From JBBQKF01 sp038326615 (lineage in GTDB: Bacteria; Bacillota; Clostridia; Saccharofermentanales; UBA5734), in NCBI GenBank assembly GCA_038326615.1, contig JBBQKF010000041.1:1-26511 (forward strand): a stretch of DNA of 26,511 bases, given 5' to 3'. Position 1 is the first letter of the stretch. Each line of letters begins with the position of its first letter. Positions 8,815-16,798 of the stretch are shown piece after piece. The notes under the pieces are model-generated. The model had not been told where the DNA came from, ran no database searches, and saw nothing but the letters and a program-made list of their open reading frames with translations. The position numbers were made by a program, and so were the translations under genes.

Positions 8815-10248
8815 CTATACTTTTAATTGCGGCACAAGTCCTTCAATTTCTTTCTTGTATTTTTTGATTACAGGGTATACATCGTCATTAAGAAATTCTC
8901 CAACCTGCTCGGGGGCTCTTCCTATATAAAGTGAAGGGTGCAAAAGATCGTCAAGTGATTCCTTATCAAGGCCGAATGCATCATCCGCAGCAATTCTTTC
9001 AAGAAGGTCGTTTCTTTCACCGTTCATTTTGACATTAGCAGCTGCCTCCATTGAGTGACTGCGTATTGCCTCATGAAGTTCTTGACGGTCTCCACCTTTC
9101 TTTACTGCTTCCATCATTATGTTTTCGGTACACATGAATGGAAGTTCCTCCATAATGTGCTTCTTTATAACATTCGGATACACAACTAGTCCATCTGAAA
9201 TATTCATGTACAAGTTTAATATTGCGTCAATGCAAAGGAATGCTTCAGGAACAGAAATTCTTTTGTTTGCAGAGTCATCAAGAGTACGCTCAAACCACTG
9301 TGTTGCAGCAGTCATTGCAGGGTTTAGTGCATCAGCAATTACATATCTTGCGAGAGATGCAATTCTCTCACTTCTCATTGGGTTTCTCTTGTATGCCATA
9401 GCCGATGAGCCAATTTGGTTCTTTTCAAATGGTTCTTCAATTTCTTTAAGGTGTTGTAAAAGTCTAATATCGTTACTGAATTTCGTCGCACTTTGAGCAA
9501 TACCTGAAAGTACATTCAATACACGTGCATCAACTTTTCTCGAATACGTTTGTCCACTGACTGCATAAACTTTCGAAAAGCCCATTTTTTTTGCTATTTT
9601 TTGATCAAGGTCGCGTGTTTTCTTATGATTGTCTTCGAAAAGAGACATAAAGCTTGCCTGTGTTCCCGTTGTCCCTTTGCTTCCAAGAAACTCGATGCTA
9701 TCGATTACATATTCGAGGTCATTTAAGTCCATCATAAGATCCATTATCCAAAGTGATGCGCGCTTTCCAACTGTTACAAGCTGTGCAGGCTGAAAATGTG
9801 TAAAACCTAAAGTAGGCATATCCTTATATCTGTCTGCAAAATCTGCAAGTCGTGAAATTGTTGCTACAAGATTTTGTCTTACAAGTTTTAATGCGTCTCT
9901 CATTATAATAAGGTCAGTGTTATCTCCAACATAACAAGATGTAGCGCCAAGATGAATTATCCCTTTTGCAAGAGGACATTGTTCCCCATATGCATAAACA
10001 TGTGCCATAACATCATGACGAACCTCTGCTTCACGCTTTTCTGCAATATCATAATTAATATTATCGACAAAGGCTTCCATCTGCTCTATTTGTTCGTCTG
10101 TAATATCAAGTCCTAGCTCTTGCTCTGTTTTTGCTAGAGCAATCCATAGTTTTCTCCATGTAGTAAATTTCATATCTGGTGAAAACAGATATTGCATTTC
10201 TTTGCTTGCATAACGCGAGTTTAATGGGCTTTCGTACTGGTTTTTCAT
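8815..10248 (-). CDS. purB: Adenylosuccinate lyase
   Basis: This fumarase/aspartase superfamily enzyme acts twice in purine synthesis: SAICAR to AICAR plus fumarate, and adenylosuccinate to AMP plus fumarate. The 477-residue product has the family signature GSSAMAYKRNPMRSER at about 280-295, the flexible catalytic loop of the superfamily. Other landmarks are RHDVMAH (77-83), HLGATSCYVGDNTD (99-112) and THFQPAQ (150-156, catalytic histidine). Length and motifs fit the 475-residue eukaryote/clostridial-like subgroup rather than the shorter B. subtilis type. The ATG follows GGAGG at about nine bases. No other pur genes are adjacent, so it appears to stand alone here. Confidence 0.93.
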   Translation of the reverse strand: MKNQYESPLNSRYASKEMQYLFSPDMKFTTWRKLWIALAKTEQELGLDITDEQIEQMEAFVDNINYDIAEKREAEVRHDVMAHVYAYGEQCPLAKGIIHLGATSCYVGDNTDLIIMRDALKLVRQNLVATISRLADFADRYKDMPTLGFTHFQPAQLVTVGKRASLWIMDLMMDLNDLEYVIDSIEFLGSKGTTGTQASFMSLFEDNHKKTRDLDQKIAKKMGFSKVYAVSGQTYSRKVDARVLNVLSGIAQSATKFSNDIRLLQHLKEIEEPFEKNQIGSSAMAYKRNPMRSERIASLARYVIADALNPAMTAATQWFERTLDDSANKRISVPEAFLCIDAILNLYMNISDGLVVYPNVIKKHIMEELPFMCTENIMMEAVKKGGDRQELHEAIRSHSMEAAANVKMNGERNDLLERIAADDAFGLDKESLDDLLHPSLYIGRAPEQVGEFLNDDVYPVIKKYKKEIEGLVPQLKV

Positions 10249-10360
10249 TAATAAATTTCCTCCGATATTAATATGTAAAAGTCATACTATCTATTATAAT
10301 ATGTGGTGCTAATTATACCTTATTTCTTGCGTTAATAAAACTGTTCACGAATATTTAAAA

Positions 10361-10402
10361 GCCGAAACTTCAAACTTTAATTAAAAAGATTTAAATTCCG
10401 GC
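10361..10402 (-). terminator. Terminator after aminotransferase gene
   Basis: An imperfect stem closed by GCCG/CGGC (arms about 10361-10378 and 10385-10402; about 14 of 18 positions pair, plus G-U pairs) is followed in the minus direction by TTTTAAAT. It lies about 70 nt past the aminotransferase stop. Confidence 0.6.
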
Positions 10403-10473
10403 ATTTTCTGAACATAATATGTAAAAAATGTTACTTCGTCATTTCAAAATTAGCTTAAATAGTCCAACCAATT

Positions 10474-11760
10474 TTAAATTTCGCCAAGAGCTTTCCTTGC
10501 AGCAGCAAGCTTTGTTGATACACAAAGAATTTCAATTGCAGGAGTAAGTTCGTGAAGTGGTGGGAAAGATGGTGCAATTCTGATATTGCTATCTTCTGGG
10601 TCTTTACCATAAGGGAAAGTTGCTCCTGCTGGAGTAAATTCAACACCACAAGCCTTGCATAAAGCAACTACTGTTTTAGCAGTTCCTAGTTTTACAAAAA
10701 GGCTTATGAAGTAACCGCCCTTAGGTTCATTCCAATTTGCTATATCGGTCATTGAAAGTTCATTTTTAAGAATCTCCAAAACACTAATAAATTTCGGACG
10801 GAGAATTGCAGCATGCTTTTTCATCATTTCATAAACACCGTCGGCATTCTTAAGGAATTTAACATGTCGGAGTTGATTTATCTTGTCGGGACCAATTGTC
10901 TGAAGAGTAATGTGTGACTTTATGTAAGAAATGTTTTCGTCACTTGCCGCGATACAAGCTATTCCAGCTCCTGCCCATGTAACTTTTGATGTTGATGCAA
11001 ATTCAAAAACGCGATTTGCATTTCCACATTCTTCGCAAAGTGAAAGCATGTCTGGAACGCTATCGCTGTCATTCGAGTCAATTGGATGAACACAATACGC
11101 ATTGTCCCACATTATTCTAAAATCTGGAGCTGCTGTTTTCATTGATGCAAGTTTTCTACATGTTTCTTCTGAATATGTTATTCCATCTGGATTGCTATAA
11201 ACTGGAACACACCACATCCCTTTTATTGAAGGATCATTAGCCACTAAATCCTCAACTTTATCCATATCCGGACCTTGTGATGTCATAGGAACATTAATCA
11301 TTTCAATTCCAAATTCATTTGTTACTGCAAAGTGTCGGTCATAACCAGGAACTGGACAAATAAAAGAAACTTTATCTTCTTTGCACCATGGTTTATCTGA
11401 TCCAGGCACGCCAAAATGCATTGCTCTTGAAATCGCATCGTACATAAGATTTAAGCTTGAATTACCTTGTACTATTACATTTTTAGCATTAGTTGCAAGA
11501 ACTTCTGCAAACAAAGCTCTAGCTTCTGGAACTCCGTCAAGTATTCCATAGTTTCGGCAGTCAAATCCGCTCTGATCTTTATAATCATTTTCTCCCAGGC
11601 ATGTAGCCATTTCGTCAGACAAATCAAGTTGTTCCTTGCATGGCTTACCACGAGACATATTTAGGTTATAATTTTTCTCTTTATACTGAGAATATCTCTC
11701 TTCTAAACTGGATATTTCTTTTAACAAATCATCTTTACTCATTTTTTCATATGAAAGCAT
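10474..11760 (-). CDS. PLP-dependent class I/II aminotransferase (MocR-like Asp type)
   Basis: The 428-residue product belongs to the fold-type I aminotransferases. FEFASTSKVTWAG contains the PLP-binding lysine (about Lys259); MWDNAYC and VYSNPDG are the usual cofactor-ring and phosphate contacts; the N-terminal NLNMSRGKP and RNYGILDG are typical of the bacterial group annotated as aspartate aminotransferase or Aminotran_MocR. No GntR-type DNA-binding domain is present, so it is an enzyme rather than a MocR regulator. I chose the ATG at 11760 over the upstream codon at 11778 because AAGGAGG lies seven bases before it. Substrate is uncertain; aspartate/2-oxoglutarate is most likely from family annotation. 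Confidence 0.85.
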   Translation of the reverse strand: MLSYEKMSKDDLLKEISSLEERYSQYKEKNYNLNMSRGKPCKEQLDLSDEMATCLGENDYKDQSGFDCRNYGILDGVPEARALFAEVLATNAKNVIVQGNSSLNLMYDAISRAMHFGVPGSDKPWCKEDKVSFICPVPGYDRHFAVTNEFGIEMINVPMTSQGPDMDKVEDLVANDPSIKGMWCVPVYSNPDGITYSEETCRKLASMKTAAPDFRIMWDNAYCVHPIDSNDSDSVPDMLSLCEECGNANRVFEFASTSKVTWAGAGIACIAASDENISYIKSHITLQTIGPDKINQLRHVKFLKNADGVYEMMKKHAAILRPKFISVLEILKNELSMTDIANWNEPKGGYFISLFVKLGTAKTVVALCKACGVEFTPAGATFPYGKDPEDSNIRIAPSFPPLHELTPAIEILCVSTKLAAARKALGEI

Positions 11761-11799
11761 TGACTGGCCTCCTTGCATTTTTTTGTATCTATAGTACGT

Positions 11800-11829
11800 A
11801 TTATACTATAACTGGCAATTTGTTTGCAA
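11800..11829 (-). promoter_or_regulatory. Aminotransferase promoter
   Basis: On the minus strand TTGCAA (11824-11829) and TATAAT (11800-11805) are separated by 18 nt. An inverted repeat, TATAGTA (11790-11796) and TACTATA (11804-11810), overlaps the -10 element and the likely start of transcription, so it could be an operator. Confidence 0.6.
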
Positions 11830-11864
11830 GTTAATTTTAATAATTATTCATTTTTAATTGAAAT

Positions 11865-12230
11865 CTAGTCAAGATAAATTAATTTTATATCGTCATATTT
11901 TTTTTGAGGGGTAATGTGCACAAACGCACCTAAGGTTTTACAATAGTAATCCTGCATATTGTATTTCTGAATATAAATATCAGCACATCTTTTTATTCGA
12001 CGCATTTTCTGTGATGAAATGCAGCCTTCGATTCCACCAAAAGTGTTTTTATTGCTTCTTGCCTTAACTTCAACAAAGAAAAGCGTTTCTTTATATTTTG
12101 CAATAATGTCAATTTCGCCTAATGGAGGAAAGGAATAATTTTGCGCGATTATCTTATAGCCAAGTGCGTCCATATAATGTGCAACGAAATTTTCAGCGCC
12201 GTTTCCAACATTTCTTTTCTCTGTTGGCAT
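11865..12230 (-). CDS. yraN: YraN/UPF0102 family endonuclease-fold protein
   Basis: The 121-residue product matches UPF0102/YraN, a small conserved bacterial family with a restriction-endonuclease-like fold, related to Holliday junction resolvases; its exact role is not settled. The core is visible: GEIDII supplies the acidic residues and FVEVKAR the E-x-K of the metal site. The N-terminal GNGAENFVAHYMDALGYKI is the usual start of the family. The ATG at 12230 is preferred over the TTG at 12248, because GGAGGAG is itself inside that longer reading frame and is well spaced from the ATG. It follows rnhB in the same direction, the usual gram-positive neighbour. Confidence 0.88.
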   Translation of the reverse strand: MPTEKRNVGNGAENFVAHYMDALGYKIIAQNYSFPPLGEIDIIAKYKETLFFVEVKARSNKNTFGGIEGCISSQKMRRIKRCADIYIQKYNMQDYYCKTLGAFVHITPQKKYDDIKLIYLD

Positions 12231-12400
12231 AAATTCTCCTCCATTCAAAATTCTACATTATTTAAAATCGATGGTTTTCAAAAAAATATTTGTATTATAA
12301 AAAATTTTAAATTTTGATTATTTTGCATTTTTTGAGTATGTTTTGTAACGATTAACATTTGTACAATGATTTTATATAATGAAGATTCTCACATAATCTC

Positions 12401-13057
12401 TCAAATCCAGCCTTTTAGAAATGTTTTTCTATGAATTGGTGTAATTCCATACTGTTTTATGCCTTGATAATGGAGAGCTGTACCATATCCTTTGTTTTTG
12501 TCAAAACCATAACCAGGAAAAACTAAGTCATATTCCATCATTAAACGGTCTCTAGTTACTTTTGCAAGAATCGAAGCGGCAGCGATTGAAACAGATAATG
12601 AATCACCTTTTATAATGGGAATAACGGGGATTCCAGTCCCCTGAAGATTAATTGCGTCAATAAGTAATTTGTCCGGTTTTATACAAAGCTGTTCAACACA
12701 CATGACCATTGCTCTTTTCGTTGCATTAAGAATGTTTATTTCATCAATAACATCGTGTTCAAGTCTTACAACAGAGAAACATATTGCTCTTTTGGTAATT
12801 TCGTCAAAAAGTTCATCACGTACTTTTGCAGAAAGTTTCTTAGAATCGTTTAACCCAAGAATAGAGTCTTCAGGATCTAAAATACAAGCAGCTACTACAA
12901 CTGGACCTGCAAGTGGCCCTCTGCCAACTTCATCAATGCCACAAACAAGTAAGTTCCCATTATCCCATTCTGATTTCTCATAAATGGACATTTCCTCATA
13001 TTTTGCATTCAATTTTTCAAGTCTAATGCTTTCTTTTTCGCTATTCTTGACAGCCAT
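12401..13057 (-). CDS. rnhB: Ribonuclease HII
   Basis: This cytoplasmic endonuclease removes RNA from RNA/DNA hybrids and cuts at single misincorporated ribonucleotides. The 218-residue product has GIDEVGRGPLAGPVVVAA (Asp-Glu metal ligands), an LNDSKKLS segment, LLIDAI (third acidic position) and SVSIAAASILAKVTRDRLM with the fourth, all diagnostic of type HII. The ATG at 13057 is preferred to the TTG two codons earlier since CGGAG lies eight bases before it. It sits between rbgA and yraN, the standard order in Bacillota. Confidence 0.93.
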   Translation of the reverse strand: MAVKNSEKESIRLEKLNAKYEEMSIYEKSEWDNGNLLVCGIDEVGRGPLAGPVVVAACILDPEDSILGLNDSKKLSAKVRDELFDEITKRAICFSVVRLEHDVIDEINILNATKRAMVMCVEQLCIKPDKLLIDAINLQGTGIPVIPIIKGDSLSVSIAAASILAKVTRDRLMMEYDLVFPGYGFDKNKGYGTALHYQGIKQYGITPIHRKTFLKGWI

Positions 13058-13219
13058 ATGCAAAGCTCCGTTTCAAAATATTATATCGTATTACAAGGTA
13101 TTAGTATTCATTTGGTCCGCAATATCAGAGAGTTTATATATCAAATTACAATTAACTTATCAAGTCGAAAAATTTAAAAATCACATTTATTTACACGCTG
13201 TTTATTACATGCTCAAATT

Positions 13220-14098
13220 TCACTCAGCACCATGCACTTTGTACCAAGGTCTTTCAAGAGTCATCCGGCCCAGTTTGCCTCCTCGTATTTCATCAAGAAA
13301 AAGAACCGCAAACCTTTCGGTATCAACTCTTCCTCCAGAAAGCAGACATCCTCTTCTCTTCGCAGCTTCTTCAAAAACTTCAAATTCATTTCCAGAATCT
13401 GTTTCGATTTTGTATCTTTCTGCCAAACGCTCTGGATAATACTTCTTTAAAAGAAGCATCGCTTCATAAGCAACTTCGATTACATCAATAACTGAATCGC
13501 TTATTGCGCCTGTAGCTGCAAGACAAATCTGGTTTTCGCGTTTACCTAAGTTTGGCCAAAGTACACCAGGCATATCCATTAATTCTAAATGTTCGTCGGT
13601 TCTTACCCACTGCGAAGATCTTGTAACTCCTGGACGGTCAGATGTAGCTGCAATTTTACGCCCTGACATTGTATTGATAATAGTTGACTTGCCAGTATTT
13701 GGTATCCCTACAACCATTGCTCTTATTGGCCTGATAAGTCGTCCCTTGCTTTTTGCTCTCTCGATTTTTTCTGAGCATAAATTAAGACAAGCGTCTTTCA
13801 ACCTTTTCATTGTTGCTTTATTTATTCCTTCAATAGCAATCGACTTAACGCCTTCGCTTTCGAAAATTTTAATCCATTCTTTGGTAATAGTTTCCTCCGC
13901 AAGATCGGATTTGTTTAAAACGAGAATGCGTGGCTTTGTTCCAAGAATTTTGTCAATCTCAGGATTTCTACTCGACAATGGCACTCTTGCATCACATATT
14001 TCTATTACCATATCTACCTTTTTTAGGCTTTCTTTAACTTCCCTAAGGGCTTTAGCCATATGCCCGGGAAACCAATTAATATCCATCTTTGTAACCAT
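13220..14098 (-). CDS. rbgA: Ribosome biogenesis GTPase RbgA/YlqF
   Basis: This circularly permuted GTPase assists late assembly of the 50S subunit. The motifs come in permuted order: NKSD (G4), then GIPNTGKST (G1), then DMPG (G3), with DRPGVTR as the switch region. The N-terminal INWFPGHMAKA matches the known RbgA start closely. Upstream codons allow an extension to 14179, but homologs begin near MDINWFPGHM. I give 14098, which has GTGAT about eight bases upstream; 14086 is equally defensible, and an ATG at 14131 has AAAGGA but only about three bases away. The C-terminal part is the usual helical ANTAR-like RNA-binding region. It is followed by rnhB. Confidence 0.9.
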   Translation of the reverse strand: MVTKMDINWFPGHMAKALREVKESLKKVDMVIEICDARVPLSSRNPEIDKILGTKPRILVLNKSDLAEETITKEWIKIFESEGVKSIAIEGINKATMKRLKDACLNLCSEKIERAKSKGRLIRPIRAMVVGIPNTGKSTIINTMSGRKIAATSDRPGVTRSSQWVRTDEHLELMDMPGVLWPNLGKRENQICLAATGAISDSVIDVIEVAYEAMLLLKKYYPERLAERYKIETDSGNEFEVFEEAAKRRGCLLSGGRVDTERFAVLFLDEIRGGKLGRMTLERPWYKVHGAE

Positions 14099-14232
14099 GA
14101 ATTTTATCACTATATTTAGTAAAAAATCCATAATCCTTTCTAATCTGAAATAATTCAAATTTTGTAATATTTTCGGCAAATAATTTTCCGAAACAATGTT
14201 ATAATTATACTATAAACACAACCTTTGGTCTA

Positions 14233-14275
14233 CAAAAAAAGAAGCGCCTCTCTATCAAAATCAGCAGCTTCTCTT
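14233..14275 (-). terminator. rplS terminator
   Basis: The stem AGAAGC/GCTTCT (14240-14245 with 14267-14272) is followed in the minus direction by seven T residues. It begins about 25 nt past the rplS stop, so rplS is insulated from rbgA. Confidence 0.8.
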
Positions 14276-14298
14276 TTGTTTCTTTTTTATGGCAGGAA

Positions 14299-14652
14299 TT
14301 ACTTCTTTGAAATAAGCCTTTCCTTAACCTTAGCAGCTTTCCCTACTCGATCTCTCAAGTAATAAAGCTTAGCCCTTCTAACTTTTCCTTTACGGATAGT
14401 CTCGATATGATCGATTTTGGGCGAATGGACTGGAAGAATTCTCTCAACACCAACACCTGATGCAACTCTTCTTACTGTAAATGATTCAGACAATCCTGAT
14501 CCTTTACGAGCAATAACTGTTCCTTCAAATATTTGAATTCTCTCACGTGTTCCTTCTTTGATTTTCAAGTGAACTTTGACATAATCACCGATTTCCAAAT
14601 CAGGATAGTTGTTTGTAATTTGCATTTGTTCTACTGCTTTAACTAAATCCAT
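14299..14652 (-). CDS. rplS: 50S ribosomal protein L19
   Basis: The 117-residue product matches bacterial L19, a small basic protein at the 30S-50S interface. Recognisable segments are GDYVKVHLKIKEGTRERIQ, FEGTVIARKGSGLSESFTVRR, GVGVERILPVHSPKI and GKVRRAKLYYLRDR. The ATG is preceded by GGGAGGA at eight bases. It is transcribed from its own promoter and ends at its own terminator. In many Bacillota it follows trmD; here hgcB lies upstream instead. Confidence 0.96.
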   Translation of the reverse strand: MDLVKAVEQMQITNNYPDLEIGDYVKVHLKIKEGTRERIQIFEGTVIARKGSGLSESFTVRRVASGVGVERILPVHSPKIDHIETIRKGKVRRAKLYYLRDRVGKAAKVKERLISKK

Positions 14653-14717
14653 TATGCGTTCCTCCCTTCATTTCAGGACGTTCATGCACGCAATTGGCAG
14701 CGGACCATCCGTAGTAC
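14653..14717 (-). promoter_or_regulatory. Probable L19 leader (autoregulatory 5' UTR)
   Basis: The roughly 65-nt untranslated leader of rplS can pair TGCGT (complement of 14688-14692) with ACGCA (complement of 14655-14659). This places the ribosome binding site GGGAGGA in the enclosed segment just upstream of the start codon. Bacillota rplS genes are known to have an L19 leader thought to be bound by L19 itself. I infer the same here from position and pairing; I could not test against the Rfam model. Confidence 0.5.
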
Positions 14718-14723
14718 CGTGGT

Positions 14724-14752
14724 ATTCTATCATATGAATCGAAAAAGTGCAA
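14724..14752 (-). promoter_or_regulatory. rplS promoter
   Basis: On the minus strand TTGCAC (14747-14752) and TAGAAT (14724-14729) are exactly 17 nt apart. Transcription should start near 14717. Confidence 0.75.
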
Positions 14753-15000
14753 TAGTATTTTTTTATTTTGGATTTTTCCGGCTTTTATTTTCCGGCTTTT
14801 TCGGATTGCAATTTCTGCTTTTTTTCTACATTTTATTGCAATTTCTGCTCTTTTCTACCTTTAATTGCAATTTTTGCAATTTTTCTAATTTGCAATTTCT
14901 ATAATTTTGTAATTTTTGAAGCGGTTAATTGTCTTCAATCGTTTTTAATTTGTATTTCTATATTTGGACAAAGCTCGCAAATTTCAGAACTAGCACAAAA
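14753..15000. other. Low-complexity gap between hgcB and rplS
   Basis: No gene. The region is pyrimidine-rich on the plus strand and contains imperfect repeats built on ATTGCAATTTCTGCT (listed separately). I see no convincing hairpin terminator directly after hgcB. Confidence 0.6.
14805..14905. repeat. Imperfect tandem repeat, about 29-30 bp
   Basis: Copies begin at 14805, 14835 and 14864 with ATTGCAATTTCTGCT or a close variant followed by a T-rich tail ending in CTAC or CTAA; a fourth, degenerate copy follows near 14888. Confidence 0.7.
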
Positions 15001-15300
15001 TCAACAACAGCCGCTGCTACCACCGCCAGAACAGTCACAGTTTGGTTCGGTCCCATTAATCCAACCACTTATAATTGCGGAAGTACAACCTACACCAGAT
15101 TTAACATCAATTGACGCAAAAGGGCAGTTCATGCCGCATGCTCCACACTCCATACAGGCATCCTTATCTATAAGAAAAGCTTTTCCATTTGCAATTTCGA
15201 TAACTTCTTGCGGGCAAACATCTATACATATCCCGCAACCTGTGCATTTTTCTGTAATTATTTTAATTTTAGCAACATTTTTTAAATGTCTCAATTTCAT
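15001..15300 (-). CDS. hgcB: HgcB, ferredoxin-like partner for mercury methylation
   Basis: The 99-residue product has two 4Fe-4S binding motifs: Cys19, 22, 25, 29 (CTGCGICIDVCP) and Cys49, 52, 55, 59 (CMECGACGMNCP). Beyond them lie a lone Cys72 (GVGC) and a C-terminal tail with Cys88, Cys90 and a terminal Cys98-Cys99 pair. This pattern is that of HgcB, where the lone and terminal cysteines matter for methylmercury formation and the clusters are thought to reduce the HgcA corrinoid. The stop codon directly follows the Cys-Cys pair. The gene lies 59 bp downstream of hgcA on the same strand, the classic two-gene arrangement. Its ribosome binding site (AAGGGA, about 11 bases upstream) is modest. 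A generic ferredoxin is unlikely given the neighbour and the tail. Confidence 0.93.
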   Translation of the reverse strand: MKLRHLKNVAKIKIITEKCTGCGICIDVCPQEVIEIANGKAFLIDKDACMECGACGMNCPFASIDVKSGVGCTSAIISGWINGTEPNCDCSGGGSSGCC

Positions 15301-15359
15301 TTGATTTTATTTCCCTTCATCATCGAATCATTGTCTAAATTTCTTTTTATTTTATAATT

Positions 15360-16541
15360 CTATATAATTGCAAATCCGTTTAACACCAAAAGAATTGTTC
15401 CAATTACAAAAAGCCCAAGTATTGCAGGTACAGCAATTTTCATTTCTTTGGAAACACCTGAAAGCGAGGTATATGTAGATGAGCCTGTAAAATTCATTGC
15501 ATAATAAGCGGAAACTGATGGCAATACGAGGAAATATCCAATTGCTTTAATATCTCCATATGACACCGACTGTGGCCATCCATTAATAAGGTTTACTACA
15601 AGTGCCCAAATAAGGCCTATCAGAAATCCCTTCCATGCAAATGCTCTTCCTGGAATCCATGAAAGAAGAGCTGGAACTACTACACAGCCAACCATTAACG
15701 ACCCGATGTATGCGTATAAATCAACAAGACCGAATTGCTTTTTCATAAAAAGATTTAAAAGGAAAAGTATTGCGAAAACTTTAACTGAAGTCTTCAATGC
15801 ATTTACAAATTCAATTGGTGTTAATACAATCCTGTCTTTAAAAGAAAATTTAACTTTTCGCATTTCTTTCGATGCCTTATTCCCATTTGCCATGAATTCT
15901 TTGAGATCTTCAATTCTGACAGGACCATATGTGACCTTAAATCCTGTTTTTTTAGTAATTTCATGGGCCACAACTCCTGTTGCGCCTAATTGAGGAAGAA
16001 TAATATTTCTGTGTGAAACTATATTTTTGAGATTAGTTTTAGAAATGCGATTTATAAGTTCCTTGGTTCCAAATGTACCTTTGCCTGCTGCACACCAAAC
16101 ATTTACACCCTTTGTATCCAAAACTAAAATCCAAGCATCAGAACCATCCATCGATTTTCGTACAACGTCAAAGGTTAATTTGTAATTCGCTGTCACCAAA
16201 ACTTGCGACAACGACGATGGATTTCCAATTGCATAAATTCCTGGATCAACTTTATAATTCATACGGCCGATTCCCAATCGAGTTTTTGCAGTACCAAATT
16301 TATCGGAGGTTTCAAGGCGAGTTGAAATTTGTGGAATTAGACCTGCTGACGTTTTAATATAACAGATTATCCAGTTTTCCTTTTTATGAGAGGTTTCACA
16401 ACATGAACGCTCATCGGAACAGCTTGAACTTTCATCAGAGCAACATGTACTTTCTTCAGAGCAACAAAAACTTTCAGGATTAATAGCGACAGAACCTTGC
16501 AATCTTTTATTTAAATTGCTATTTTTTACAAATTTCTTCAT
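15360..16541 (-). CDS. hgcA: HgcA, corrinoid-dependent mercury methyltransferase
   Basis: HgcA transfers a methyl group from a corrinoid cofactor to Hg(II), giving methylmercury. The 393-residue product carries the diagnostic cap-helix motif at 147-154, NVWCAAGK, with Cys150 as the expected lower-axial ligand of cobalt, followed by GTFGT. Residues about 57-230 form the corrinoid-binding domain related to the CFeSP large subunit; residues about 248-392 form five hydrophobic segments (roughly 250-265, 275-297, 303-320, 332-350, 368-390). Unusually, residues 22-50 are cysteine-rich, with pairs at 26-27, 33-34 and 47-48 and a single Cys41, spaced by Ser/Glu/Asp. GAGGT lies just before the ATG. 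No methyltransferase, ars or mer gene is adjacent. Identification rests on the motif, topology and hgcB next door. Confidence 0.96.
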   Translation of the reverse strand: MKKFVKNSNLNKRLQGSVAINPESFCCSEESTCCSDESSSCSDERSCCETSHKKENWIICYIKTSAGLIPQISTRLETSDKFGTAKTRLGIGRMNYKVDPGIYAIGNPSSLSQVLVTANYKLTFDVVRKSMDGSDAWILVLDTKGVNVWCAAGKGTFGTKELINRISKTNLKNIVSHRNIILPQLGATGVVAHEITKKTGFKVTYGPVRIEDLKEFMANGNKASKEMRKVKFSFKDRIVLTPIEFVNALKTSVKVFAILFLLNLFMKKQFGLVDLYAYIGSLMVGCVVVPALLSWIPGRAFAWKGFLIGLIWALVVNLINGWPQSVSYGDIKAIGYFLVLPSVSAYYAMNFTGSSTYTSLSGVSKEMKIAVPAILGLFVIGTILLVLNGFAII

Positions 16542-16641
16542 TTTGACCTCATTCTCAGTAATGATTTTACTTTAATTTCTAGTTTTTATAATTATTTTCA
16601 TTTAATATCACTTTTTTACATTAATCATTTATATCTGTTTC

Positions 16642-16715
16642 TCTATTCGATTTTCATATTACTCATTTCTTTTTTTTATCTATTCGATTTTACTATTAAT
16701 AATTTCTTTATGATT
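16642..16715. repeat. 37-bp imperfect tandem repeat upstream of hgcA
   Basis: TCTATTCGATTTT begins copies at 16642 and 16679, each followed by a similar AT-rich tail ending in ATTTCTT. It lies 100-175 nt upstream of the hgcA start, in the region where its promoter should be. No strong promoter is evident; TATAAA at about 16587-16592 (minus strand) is a possible -10 without a good -35. Confidence 0.5.
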
Positions 16716-16798
16716 ATCATTTCTAATATTTCAAAACGTTGCTTCAATTATGAATTCGATTCAAATTGGTCTGAAATATTTTATAATAAAAAAAATCT

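Noticed and set aside
10455..10667. Overlapping minus-strand frame inside the aminotransferase 3' end
   Set aside because: It is an alternate-frame shadow of a well-supported gene with no start signal.
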